Source of the DNA: Spirilliplanes yamanashiensis
Lineage (GTDB): Bacteria; Actinomycetota; Actinomycetes; Mycobacteriales; Micromonosporaceae
DNA: 64,000 nt
NCBI RefSeq assembly: GCF_016863475.1
Contig: NZ_BOOY01000010.1
Location: 1-64,000 of the forward strand
Direction: 5' to 3'
The first letter of the stretch is position 1; each line of letters starts with the position of its first letter. The position numbers and the translations under genes were made by a program. The notes beneath the pieces were generated by a model, which was given only the letters and a program-made list of their open reading frames with translations, had not been told where the DNA came from and did not search any database. Of the stretch, positions 37,733 to 45,669 are shown piece after piece.

Positions 37733-38940
37733 TTCGCCACCCGGCGCACGGTGTTCGCCTTGTCGGGGTGCGCCGTCATCCGCAGGACCAGCTGCCGATC
37801 GATCGTGCCGGCGGCGCCGCTGCGGTAGTACGCGACGACCACCAGCCCGTACATGGTGCGGCCGTCGACCTGGACGGCGTTGCTCTCGACGATGAACGAG
37901 CTGGGACCCGCCTTCGACCACCGCAGCCCCCACGCCTCCTCGGCCCGGCGCATCTCCGCCTGGCGCTGGCCGTGGCACGGCTGGGCGCAGTCCCGGACGA
38001 TCAGCTCGCCGCCGGCCTCGACGTCGCCGGCCGGCGACATGCCGCACGTGTACTTGGCGAAGCCCGGCGACTGACCGGCCGGGGCGCACTTCCAGTCGTG
38101 CGGCACCTTGACGGTGAAGCCGAGGCCGGGGAGGTCCGTGAGGGTGCTGATGTTGTCGGACGGCACGAACGACACCCACTGCCGGGGCCACTCGCCCGCC
38201 TTCGGCGGCTCCGCGCCCGGCTGGGACGGCGGCGCGGCGGGCAGCGCCACGGTGGCGGGCGCCGACGGGACGCCGGTGGGGCCGGGCGTCGGCGCCACCA
38301 CCGGGTCGTCGCCGCCGGGGAGGAACCGCCACACGACGAGCCCGCCCACGGCGAGCAGCACGACGACGAGCGCGCCGATGCCCACGAGCAGGCCGGTGCG
38401 GCGCTTGGGCGGCGGCGACGGCGGGATGCGCCGCGCGAACGGCGACTGGTCCGGCGGGCCCGAGACCTGGAACATGTCCGGCGCCGCGGCCCACTGCTGG
38501 TCCGGCGGGGCGGACGACTGCCGCGGGTCCGGCGCCGCGGACGTCGGCTCCGGCCACGCCAGGGCGCCGTCACCCGGCCCCGCCGGCGAGGACGGGAAGG
38601 ACGACGGCTCCGCCGCGGGGTCGCCCGACACGGGCTGGTAGTCCATGCCCAGCCGGCGGAACACGCCCTCCGCGCCGGGACCGGCCGACGGCACGTACGC
38701 CACCCACGGCGCGGGCGCCGCGAAGTCGGCCGCGTGGTACGGGATGCTGCCGCCCTCGGGCCCGGCCATCGCGGCCGCGGTCGATGCGAACCCGTCGCGC
38801 CACTGCGGGTCGACGGCGACCCGCGGGTCGAGCGTGGCGACGGTGAGACCGCGGCCCAGCTCGTCGGTGGCCCACCAGACGGTGCCCACCTGGCACGAGC
38901 CGAGCGCCCGGACGACGCGGTACGGACCGACCGACTGCAT
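37705..38940 (-). CDS. Membrane protein with a vestigial protein-kinase N-lobe
   Basis: The 411-residue protein starts MQSVGPYRVVRALGSCQVGTVWWATDELG, which copies the glycine loop and start of a Ser/Thr kinase N-lobe. It lacks the catalytic core and continues with a Pro/Ser/Asp-rich linker (about 100-180). One membrane helix (about 184-206) precedes a proline-rich stalk and an extracellular domain (about 255-411) with cysteines in CAPAGQ, YTCGM and RDCAQPCHG. It is thus a transmembrane protein without kinase activity. ATG 38940 was chosen. A surface-sensing or glycan-linked role is inferred from context only. Confidence 0.6.
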   Translation of the reverse strand: MQSVGPYRVVRALGSCQVGTVWWATDELGRGLTVATLDPRVAVDPQWRDGFASTAAAMAGPEGGSIPYHAADFAAPAPWVAYVPSAGPGAEGVFRRLGMDYQPVSGDPAAEPSSFPSSPAGPGDGALAWPEPTSAAPDPRQSSAPPDQQWAAAPDMFQVSGPPDQSPFARRIPPSPPPKRRTGLLVGIGALVVVLLAVGGLVVWRFLPGGDDPVVAPTPGPTGVPSAPATVALPAAPPSQPGAEPPKAGEWPRQWVSFVPSDNISTLTDLPGLGFTVKVPHDWKCAPAGQSPGFAKYTCGMSPAGDVEAGGELIVRDCAQPCHGQRQAEMRRAEEAWGLRWSKAGPSSFIVESNAVQVDGRTMYGLVVVAYYRSGAAGTIDRQLVLRMTAHPDKANTVRRVANYLRDTLIF

Positions 38941-39066
38941 TCCCGTGCCTCCCCCGAAAACTTCTCGGGTGTGGATAGTAGTGGCCGTGCGCCCGTGCCC
39001 ACCGCCCCGCCCGGCGCCGCCCGCACGGGGCAGCGCGCCACTGCCTGCCCCGATACGATCCCGGCC

Positions 39067-40566
39067 GTGAAGGATCTCCGGGTGCGCATGAGGACGGTCA
39101 CGGTCGCCGCCGTCGCGGCGACGGCAGTCGTGACGGCTCTGGCGGGCGGCGTCGCCCGGCCCCGGCAGGCACACGCCGACGCGCCGTTCCCGTTCACCCT
39201 GGAGTCCGCGGCGTCCCAGCCGGCGACGGGCACGCCGGTGCCGCCGTCCGGCCGGCACGCGGCGCTGGTGCGCAACACGAGCGTCGCGACCACCACGGTC
39301 GAGGGCTCCGGCCGGGTCGTCATCGGCGCGACCGGCTCGCACTGCGAGGGCTGGCCGAAGCTGCGCGTCACCGTGGACGGCACGGTCCTCGGCACCGTCT
39401 CGGTCGAGCACCCGACGCAGTACGGCGCCCACACCGTCGGTCCCGCGGTGGGCCCCGGCCGGCACACCGTCCGCATCGCGTTCGTCAACGACCACATGAC
39501 GAAGACCTGCGACCGCAACGCCTTCGTCGCGTCGGCGCAGCTGGAGTACCCGCCGTCGGCCGAGTTCGGCTCGGCCGTGTTCCTCACCAACAGCCGGATC
39601 GCCGCGCTGAAGGAGCGGGTGGCCGCCGGCACGCAACCGACCCGGGCCGGATGGAACGCCCTGCTGGCGGCCGCGGACAAGGACCTGGACCGTGAGCCGA
39701 CCGTGCCCGGGACGTGGCTGGTGCCCTGGTACTACGACGACCCGGCCGGCCACAACGCGATGCTCGGGATGCTGCGCGGCCAGGCCAACGCCGCCTACCG
39801 GCTCGCCCTGGTCCACCGCATCACGGGCGACGAGCGCTACGCCGCCGCGGCCGCACGGCAGATCACCACGTGGATCGACGGGGTCCGCACGTACAGCACC
39901 GCGGAGGACTCCACGCTGGCGTTCTCGAACTCGTTCCCGCTGATGACGTTCGCGGCGCACCTGCTGAGGTCGTCGCCGTCCTTCCCGGCCGCCACCCAGG
40001 AGGCGTTCGCGCAGTTCCTCCGCACCCGGGCGCTCGGCATGAGCACGATGAGCCACCAGAACAACTGGGGCAACTGGGGCCTGGTGCTGGAGGTCTCGAC
40101 GGCCGCCTACCTCGGTGACCGCATGCTGTTCGACCGCGCCGCCACCCGGTGGAAGCAGTTCGTCGAGCAGCAGATCGCCGCCGACGGCCACCTTCCGCTG
40201 GAGGTCCACCGGGCCGACGGCCTGTCCGGCATCCTCTACTCCAACTTCGCGCTGCACCCGCAGACCCTGGCCGCCGAGATCATGCGCGCCAACGGCCTCG
40301 ACCTGTACGACTACCGCGCGCCGAACGGCCGCACCCTCCGGCTGGCCTTCGACCGCATCGCCGGCTGGGTGCACGACCCGGCGACGTACCCGTACCGGAA
40401 GGACCCGGCCGCGACCCCGAACTACATGTACAACGTCGGCTACTGGGAGGTGCTGCACATGCGCTGGCCCAACCCGGCCGCCGGCGCGGTGCTCGCGTCG
40501 CGCCGCCCGGTCAAGGACGACCCGATGTCGATCGGCATGACGTTCACCCACGGCGGCCTGCTCTGA
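39067..40566 (+). CDS. Secreted alginate-lyase-family protein with a carbohydrate-binding-like domain
   Basis: The 499-residue protein (GTG 39067; ATG 39088 is alternative) has a signal peptide ending near QAHA. A beta-sandwich domain (about 60-165) with GSHCEGWPKLRVTVDG and YGAHTVGPAVGPGRHTVRI resembles CBM35/60-type modules. The C-terminal alpha/alpha toroid (about 180-490) has SHQNNWGNWGLVLEVSTAAYLGD and LPLEVHRADGLSGILYSNFALHP, the PL5-like alginate lyase fold. It may cut or trim a uronate polymer made by the neighbours or taken from the environment. The substrate is not proven. Confidence 0.82.
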   Translation: MKDLRVRMRTVTVAAVAATAVVTALAGGVARPRQAHADAPFPFTLESAASQPATGTPVPPSGRHAALVRNTSVATTTVEGSGRVVIGATGSHCEGWPKLRVTVDGTVLGTVSVEHPTQYGAHTVGPAVGPGRHTVRIAFVNDHMTKTCDRNAFVASAQLEYPPSAEFGSAVFLTNSRIAALKERVAAGTQPTRAGWNALLAAADKDLDREPTVPGTWLVPWYYDDPAGHNAMLGMLRGQANAAYRLALVHRITGDERYAAAAARQITTWIDGVRTYSTAEDSTLAFSNSFPLMTFAAHLLRSSPSFPAATQEAFAQFLRTRALGMSTMSHQNNWGNWGLVLEVSTAAYLGDRMLFDRAATRWKQFVEQQIAADGHLPLEVHRADGLSGILYSNFALHPQTLAAEIMRANGLDLYDYRAPNGRTLRLAFDRIAGWVHDPATYPYRKDPAATPNYMYNVGYWEVLHMRWPNPAAGAVLASRRPVKDDPMSIGMTFTHGGLL

Positions 40567-40603
40567 GCAGCGGGGCGCCGCCCACCGGACGGCGCCCCGC
40601 TGC
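40567..40603. terminator. Perfect 14-bp hairpin terminator between convergent genes
   Basis: GCAGCGGGGCGCCG (40567-40580) pairs perfectly with CGGCGCCCCGCTGC (40590-40603) around a 9-base loop. It begins one base after the stop of the alginate-lyase gene and precedes the stop of the convergent sugar dehydrogenase. It probably serves both strands. Confidence 0.75.
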
Positions 40604-40612
40604 CCCTGCCCG

Positions 40613-42745
40613 TCAGCCCATCGGCATCGGGGCGGTGGGCACCAGCACCACCTCGTCGGAGCCGCTGAGCGGCGGCAGCCCGCCCTCCGGCTCGTCGGTG
40701 TAGCTGGCGACGAAGACGCCGCGCAGGTTGCTCGCGCCGGCGTGGCCGGTGTCCACGAAGGTCTGGATGGTGCCGGAGCAGCCCGCCGTGGAGCTGAGCG
40801 GGTGCCCGTGTTCGTCGTGGCCGAGGACGTAGGCGACGGTGACCCGCGCGCAGTCGACCGGGGCGTCGTCCTGGACCGTCACCGTGTACGTGACGACGTC
40901 GCCGAACTGGAACGTGCCGCCCGCGGGCTCGGCGGTGAGCGTCACCACCGGGATGGTGTTGCCCACGACGATCCGCACGGACGCCCACGCGCGCCGGCCG
41001 GTGGCGTCGGTGACGATCAGGGTGGCCTCGTAGACGCCGTTCTCGGTGTACGTGAACGACGGGTTCTGCGCCCGGGAGTCGATCCGGCCGTCGGCGTCGA
41101 AGTCCCACGCGTACCGCAGGGCGTCGCCGTCGGCGTCCGCCGTTCCCGCGCTGGAGAACCGCACGGTGAGCGGGGCCAGGCCGGCCTCGGTGTCCGCCGC
41201 CACGACCGGCACCGGGGTGCGGTTGCCGCGGGTCCAGTCGATCCGCGCCAGTTGCGCCTCGGGCAGTTCGGCGAAGTAGCCGGTGCCGTACTCCAGCAGG
41301 TAGAGCGCCCCGTCGGGGCCGAACTCCATGTCCATCGGGTTGTCGAACACGATGTCCGGTGCGACGTCCTCGATGCGGGTGACCTCGCCGTGTGTCAGGG
41401 TGAACGCCTTGATGTAGTCGCGGGTCCACTCGTAGAACAGCGGTTTGCCCTCGAACTGCCGCGGCCACTTGACCCGCGACCGGTTGCGCGCCGACCAGTC
41501 GTACGCCGGGCCGGCCATCGGGCCGATGCCGCCCTCGGCGTCCAGCTCGGGGAACTGCGGGGACTCGTCGTACGAGTAGTAGACCTCGGGCTGCTCCACC
41601 GGCGGCAGCACCCGGCGGCCGGTGTTGTGGCGGGAGTCGTTCACCGGTGCGGCGCAGTCGAACGCCGGCCCCGACGTCTCGGTGGCGAAGTCGTAGTCGC
41701 GGTACGGCATGTCCGGGGTGACGCAGAACGGCCAGCCGTAGTTGCCGGGTTCGTCGATGACCATCCAGCGGCCGTGGCCCGCCGGCCCGCGCTCCGGGTC
41801 GGGGTGGTCGGCGTCCGGCGAGTAGTCGGCCAGGTAGACCCGGTCGGTCCGGGGGTCGACGTCGAAGCGGAACGGGTTGCGCAGCCCCATCGCGTAGATC
41901 TCGGGCCGGGTCCGGGGCGTGCCGGGCGCGAACAGGTTGCCGCGCGGGATCGTGTACCCGCCGCCGGGCCTGACCCTGATGCGCAGCAGCTTGCCGCGCA
42001 GGTCGTTGGTGTTGCCGGAGCTGCGGCGCGCGTCGAACGCCGGGTTGCGGCCGGGGCGGTCGTCCAGCGGCGTGTACCCGTCCGACTCGAACGGGTTGGT
42101 GTCGTCACCGGTCGACAGGTACAGGTTGCCCCGGCTGTCGAAGTCGATCTGCCCGCCGACGTGGCAGCAGATGCCGCGGTCCACCGGCACGTCGATGATC
42201 CGCTGCTCGGTGCGCAGGTCGAGGGTGTTGCCACGCAGCTTGAACCGGGACAGCCGCAGCACGCCCCGGAACCGGTCCCAGTCGGCCTGGGTGCCGGTGA
42301 CCGGCGCGTCGCCCTCGTTCACGTCGGGGGTGTCCGGGTCGTCGACCGGGGTGCTGCCCGGCGGCGAGTAGTACAGGTAGACCCAGTTGTTGCGCCGGAA
42401 GTCGGGGTCGATCGCGACGCCCTGGAGCCCCTCCTCGTCGTGCTGGTAGATGGGGACGTCGGCGGCGAGCGGGTTCAGCCCCGTCCGCGGGTCGTTGATC
42501 CGCACCTGGCCGGTGCGGGCGGTGTGCAGCACCCGCAGGTCGGGCAGCACGGCCAGGCTCATCGGTTCGCCCGGCCGGTCGTTCAGGGTCACCTTCTGGA
42601 ACGGCGACTGGTCGGCGGGCACCGGCGCCGGCTCGTGGCCGGGGTGTGCGCCGGCGGGCGCGGGCGTCAGGCCCGCGAGCCCGGCGAACGTGGCGGTCAG
42701 CACGGCGACGGTGGTGCGGCGCCGCGTGGTTCGGCGGTCGGCCAT
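40613..42745 (-). CDS. Secreted PQQ-type glucose/sorbosone dehydrogenase with PKD domain
   Basis: The 710-residue protein has a signal peptide (about 1-33). A six-bladed GSDH-like propeller (about 45-500) has DEEGLQGVAIDPDF, CCHVGGQIDFDSRGNLYLSTGDDTNP, MGLRNPFRFDVDPRT and DNPMDMEFGPDGALYLLEYG. A PKD/Ig-like region (about 515-600) follows with YAWDFDADGRIDSRAQNPSFTYTENGVYEATLIVTD, and then a last beta domain. Such proteins are extracellular sugar oxidoreductases or binding proteins, often found with ThuA-type proteins. The sugar isomerase downstream on the same strand suggests a joint carbohydrate role. Confidence 0.87.
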   Translation of the reverse strand: MADRRTTRRRTTVAVLTATFAGLAGLTPAPAGAHPGHEPAPVPADQSPFQKVTLNDRPGEPMSLAVLPDLRVLHTARTGQVRINDPRTGLNPLAADVPIYQHDEEGLQGVAIDPDFRRNNWVYLYYSPPGSTPVDDPDTPDVNEGDAPVTGTQADWDRFRGVLRLSRFKLRGNTLDLRTEQRIIDVPVDRGICCHVGGQIDFDSRGNLYLSTGDDTNPFESDGYTPLDDRPGRNPAFDARRSSGNTNDLRGKLLRIRVRPGGGYTIPRGNLFAPGTPRTRPEIYAMGLRNPFRFDVDPRTDRVYLADYSPDADHPDPERGPAGHGRWMVIDEPGNYGWPFCVTPDMPYRDYDFATETSGPAFDCAAPVNDSRHNTGRRVLPPVEQPEVYYSYDESPQFPELDAEGGIGPMAGPAYDWSARNRSRVKWPRQFEGKPLFYEWTRDYIKAFTLTHGEVTRIEDVAPDIVFDNPMDMEFGPDGALYLLEYGTGYFAELPEAQLARIDWTRGNRTPVPVVAADTEAGLAPLTVRFSSAGTADADGDALRYAWDFDADGRIDSRAQNPSFTYTENGVYEATLIVTDATGRRAWASVRIVVGNTIPVVTLTAEPAGGTFQFGDVVTYTVTVQDDAPVDCARVTVAYVLGHDEHGHPLSSTAGCSGTIQTFVDTGHAGASNLRGVFVASYTDEPEGGLPPLSGSDEVVLVPTAPMPMG

Positions 42746-42754
42746 GGCCGTCGC

Positions 42755-43699
42755 CTAGAACCGGATGGAACGTAAGAACCGGTACCCGACGGCGGCGGTG
42801 TCCAGGGCGTCCTCCGGCTCCCGGTCACCGGTGCCGGCGTCGTCGCGCTCGACGATGTACTCCTGCACCCCGGCCGTCCGGGAGTGCGCGAAGATGCGCC
42901 GGAAGTCGATCAGCCCGGTGCCCAGGTCGGCGAACCCGCTGTCGACGTTCATGTCCTTGCAGTGGAACTGCAGCACCCGGCCGCAGTGCGCGCGGATCAC
43001 GTCCACCGGGTCGGCGGCGCCGCGCCACGACCAGTACAGATCGAGCTCCAGGTGAACGAGACGCCGGTCGGCGACCGCCATGAGCAGGTCGAACGCGGTC
43101 CGCCCCGACCCGTCGGCCAGCGGCAGGAACTCGAGCTGGTGGTTGTGGTACCCGAACCGGAACCCCGCCTGCCGGGCCATGGCACCGGCCCGGTTCAGGT
43201 CCTGCGCGAACGCCCGCCACACGGCGGCGTCGCGGATCGGCCCGCCCTGACCCGCGCCGAAGAACGGGTGCACCACATACTGGCAGCCCAGGGTACGGGC
43301 GTCGGCGAGCGTCGCCCGCCACGCGGCCTCGTCGAACGGCTGCGGAATCGAGAAGTGCCCCGAGGTGGCGCGGATCCCGTTCGCGTCGAGCAGCGCCCGG
43401 AACGCGGCCGCCGTCAGCCCGGCCGTCCCGGCCAGCTCCACCCGCCGGTACCCGATGCGCGCCAGCGCCGCGATCGTGCCGGCCGGGTCGGCCGCGAGCA
43501 CGTCCCGCACGGTGTACAGCTGAATGCTGATCCGGTCGACCGGCACCCGCCGCCGGCCCGGAGACCCGGACCGGTCGTCCGGCGCGGCCTCGGCCGGCGT
43601 GGCGATGACGCCCGCGGTGCCGGCGGCCGCGGCCACCACGGCACCGGAACGCAGGAGCGCGCGGCGGCTGAGCGGCCCGTCGGTGTGATCGGTGAACAT
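42755..43699 (-). CDS. Tat-exported sugar phosphate isomerase/epimerase-like TIM barrel
   Basis: The 314-residue protein has a twin-arginine signal (SRRALLRSGAVVAAAAG). A xylose-isomerase-like TIM barrel follows, with ISIQLYTVRDVLAADPAGTIAALARIGYRRVEL, FRFGYHNHQLEFLPL, VHLELDLYWSWRGAADPVDVI and LQFHCKDMN. Metal ligands (E, D, H, E) are in place. The ATG at 43699 was chosen because AAGGAG lies six bases upstream. The ATG at 43705 touches the SD. It may act on sugars outside the cell together with the adjacent GSDH protein. Confidence 0.83.
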   Translation of the reverse strand: MFTDHTDGPLSRRALLRSGAVVAAAAGTAGVIATPAEAAPDDRSGSPGRRRVPVDRISIQLYTVRDVLAADPAGTIAALARIGYRRVELAGTAGLTAAAFRALLDANGIRATSGHFSIPQPFDEAAWRATLADARTLGCQYVVHPFFGAGQGGPIRDAAVWRAFAQDLNRAGAMARQAGFRFGYHNHQLEFLPLADGSGRTAFDLLMAVADRRLVHLELDLYWSWRGAADPVDVIRAHCGRVLQFHCKDMNVDSGFADLGTGLIDFRRIFAHSRTAGVQEYIVERDDAGTGDREPEDALDTAAVGYRFLRSIRF

Positions 43700-43949
43700 G
43701 AGCATCTCCTTCCCGGCCCGCGAAAGGGCGGACCGCGACGACGTCGGCGCTGCGGTCTGGAGGGTGCGTGAGAAGCGTTCAGCGACGATCGGTGCGACGC
43801 TGAGTCACGTGTGAGCTAACCACCGTTGCGAATGCCTGGGAAGGCGGCACCGATCGCGCCGCTGATCCTTTCACAGTGGATGAGCAGGGTGACCTATCCG
43901 GACAGACGCCGATTCCCGGCCCGCTTCCCGGTCTCATTGCCGGACCGCC

Positions 43950-44470
43950 TCAATCGGCCCGCGCGGGCCGCCCCCGGTCGCGCTCGCTGCGGGCGGCCTC
44001 GCGGTCGACGTGCGCCTGATCCCGCTCGAACCCCCGCCCGGTGTCCGTCAACGACGCGGCACTGCGATCCACCTTGGCCCGCGACCGGTCGACGGCCTCC
44101 CGCCCCCGCTCGATGGCCTCGGACGTCTCGGCGACCCGGTCGGCGACCCGCGCCCCCAGCGACCGCCCCCGCATGTAGAGCCGCTGTTCCAGGGAGTCCA
44201 GGCGCTCCTCCCGCCGCCCGGCCTCGGCGTCCCGATCATGGGAGATCCGGTCCCGCTCGTCGGCGACCCGATCCCGCTCGTCCGCCAGCAGATCCCGCTC
44301 GTCGGCGATCCGGTCCCGCTCATCGGCGATCCGCTCCCGCCGGTCGGCAACCGGTCCCGCTCGTCGGCGGCCTCATCCCGCAGGTCAGCGACCTGCTCGC
44401 GGTCGAGGTGCGCATCGTGCGGGCCCGGTCCGCCCCGGCCCGGCACCGCTGCCCCATCGCCTCCGCCCAT
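43950..44470 (-). pseudogene. ADERDR-repeat protein broken by a one-base frameshift
   Basis: ATG 44470 starts MGGGDGAAVPGRGG and reads DREQVADLRDEAADERDR to about 44351. The same frame then loses sense. At GCC 44348, one frame over, the repeat resumes (ADRRERIADERDRIADERD, LLADERDRVADERDRIS). It continues with a helical C-terminus, VADRVAETSEAIERGREAVDRSRAKV, ending at 43950. Only two bases (TT at 44349-44350) stand where a codon is expected, so one base was lost or misread. The intact product would be about 173 residues, a coiled-coil protein of a type common in actinomycetes. It is either a pseudogene or a sequencing error. Confidence 0.65.
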
Positions 44471-44560
44471 ACGCCAAACGGTACGCCGCCGGCCCGGCCA
44501 CGAATCAGCACCAGCCGCATCCATCAGGCCGCTTGGGTTCATTCCGCCGCGCCACTCGAG

Positions 44561-44920
44561 TCATGGCCGGCTGTGCAGGAACCAGGCGTCACCGGTCGCC
44601 AGGGCGAACGCGAGCTGCCACTGTGTCAGGCCCATCATGAGGCTCTGCCCGAGCGCCATGTGCTGGCCGGCCAGTTCCCACGCCCGCTCGCCTGGCGGTG
44701 GTTGCCGACTGACCACGAACTGCAGCATCGTGCCCCAGGCGGCGACCAGTTCGGCACCCCAACGGCGCTGCCACTGCCGCATCGCGGCGGCCCATGCCCC
44801 GTAGCCGTCACGGTCGGGCGTGCTGGCGCCGTAGTAGCTGACCCAGGCGGGATGCCTTGGGACAGCGTGCAGCTGGTACTGCTTCCCACCGCCAAACAGT
44901 GGTTGGCTCCCGGCTGTCAC
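44561..44920 (-). CDS. DUF4253-like protein, probably truncated
   Basis: The 119-residue reading from GTG 44920 carries a DUF4253-like C-terminal half: AMRQWQRRWGAELVAAWGTMLQFVVSRQPPPGERAWELAGQHMA and a tryptophan-containing end, WFLHSRP. Coding-like sequence in the same frame (DHLITVGGDHYGALHDGEIKR) continues upstream of the GTG to a TAG at 44996-44998 without any start codon. The gene therefore seems to have lost its N-terminus. It lies beside the frameshifted repeat gene and the two tRNAs. Function unknown. Confidence 0.45.
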   Translation of the reverse strand: MTAGSQPLFGGGKQYQLHAVPRHPAWVSYYGASTPDRDGYGAWAAAMRQWQRRWGAELVAAWGTMLQFVVSRQPPPGERAWELAGQHMALGQSLMMGLTQWQLAFALATGDAWFLHSRP

Positions 44921-45145
44921 CCGCTTGATCTCGCCGTCATGCAGCGCACCGTAATGGTCACCTCCGACAGTGATCAGGTGATCGCCGCGGCCGCTCTACG
45001 ACCAGAGGGGGTTCGGTAGAACGCATCGACGGCGCGCTTGGACACACCAATCCCACGAACATCACGTCGATCCAGCCGTAAGCCACTCGGCGTGCATCGA
45101 AACGCCGCGGATCGGTCCGGCTCAGCTGTGGGGTCCAGATGCACG

Positions 45146-45178
45146 AAGGCCGGTCACCCGAAACGGGAGACCGGCCTT
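45146..45178 (-). terminator. Hairpin downstream of the tRNA pair
   Basis: AAGGCCGGTC (45146-45155) pairs with GACCGGCCTT (45169-45178). On the minus strand it lies 11 bases after the tRNA-Arg 3' end. It is the likely terminator of the tRNA transcript. Confidence 0.65.
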
Positions 45179-45188
45179 TGACCTGCTG

Positions 45189-45261
45189 TGCGCCCGAAGG
45201 GACTCGAACCCCTAACCTTCTGATCCGTAGTCAGATGCTCTATCCATTGAGCTACGGGCGC
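45189..45261 (-). tRNA. tRNA-Arg(ACG)
   Basis: The 73-nt cloverleaf has acceptor GCGCCCG pairing with CGGGCGC, discriminator A, D-arm GCTCAATGGATAGAGC, anticodon stem TCTGA/TCAGA with loop CTACGGA (anticodon ACG), and T-arm with GGTTCGAGTCC. The 3' CCA is not encoded. It lies 36 bases downstream of tRNA-Ser on the same strand. Confidence 0.95.
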
Positions 45262-45297
45262 TCAGTGCTCCGCCAGCATACACACCGGCTCGACACG

Positions 45298-45388
45298 CGG
45301 AGACTCCGGGATTCGAACCCGGGAGGGGCTGTAAGACCCCAACCGCATTAGCAGTGCGGCGCCATAGACCGGACTAGGCGAAGTCTCC
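45298..45388 (-). tRNA. tRNA-Ser(GCT)
   Basis: The 91-nt class II tRNA has acceptor GGAGACT pairing with AGTCTCC, discriminator G, anticodon stem CCGCA/TGCGG with loop CTGCTAA (anticodon GCT), and a long variable arm with GGGGTCTTACAGCCCC. CCA is not encoded. It is the first of two tRNAs on this transcript. Confidence 0.95.
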
Positions 45389-45416
45389 CCGGCGGCCCAG
45401 GGACCACCGACGGTTG

Positions 45417-45446
45417 AGGATACCGTGCCCCCCACACCGTCAGCAA
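45417..45446 (-). promoter_or_regulatory. Likely sigma70-type promoter of the tRNA pair
   Basis: On the minus strand TTGCTG (45441-45446) and TATCCT (45417-45422) are separated by 18 bases. The -10 lies 29 bases before the tRNA-Ser 5' end, as expected for a short leader removed by RNase P. Confidence 0.5.
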
Positions 45447-45669
45447 AGAGACTAACCTCCTGCTCCCGAAGATCGGTGACGGGGGCGTCGTCGGCGTGGT
45501 GAGCTGCTACGTTGCGCGCTCCCGCGCCCGGCGATGCCGGGACCCGGCCGCCCGTCGATGTCACCGTCCGCGCAGGGTCACCCACCTGCGGTCGCCGAGA
45601 TCACCGATGTCGGCGACCCGAGGGCTTTCAACAGGAAGAACGGCGATCTCCGGGCTAGGCTCCGTCGGC

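Noticed and set aside
36022-39066. In-frame extension upstream of the alginate-lyase-family gene
   Set aside because: It crosses the Wzx-Wzy and kinase-lobe genes, has no domain, and the signal peptide begins only after 39067.
45496-45669. Upstream extension of the EcsC gene
   Set aside because: Composition changes at ATG 45670 and there is no good ribosome site further up. The extension also lies in the region serving the tRNA promoter.
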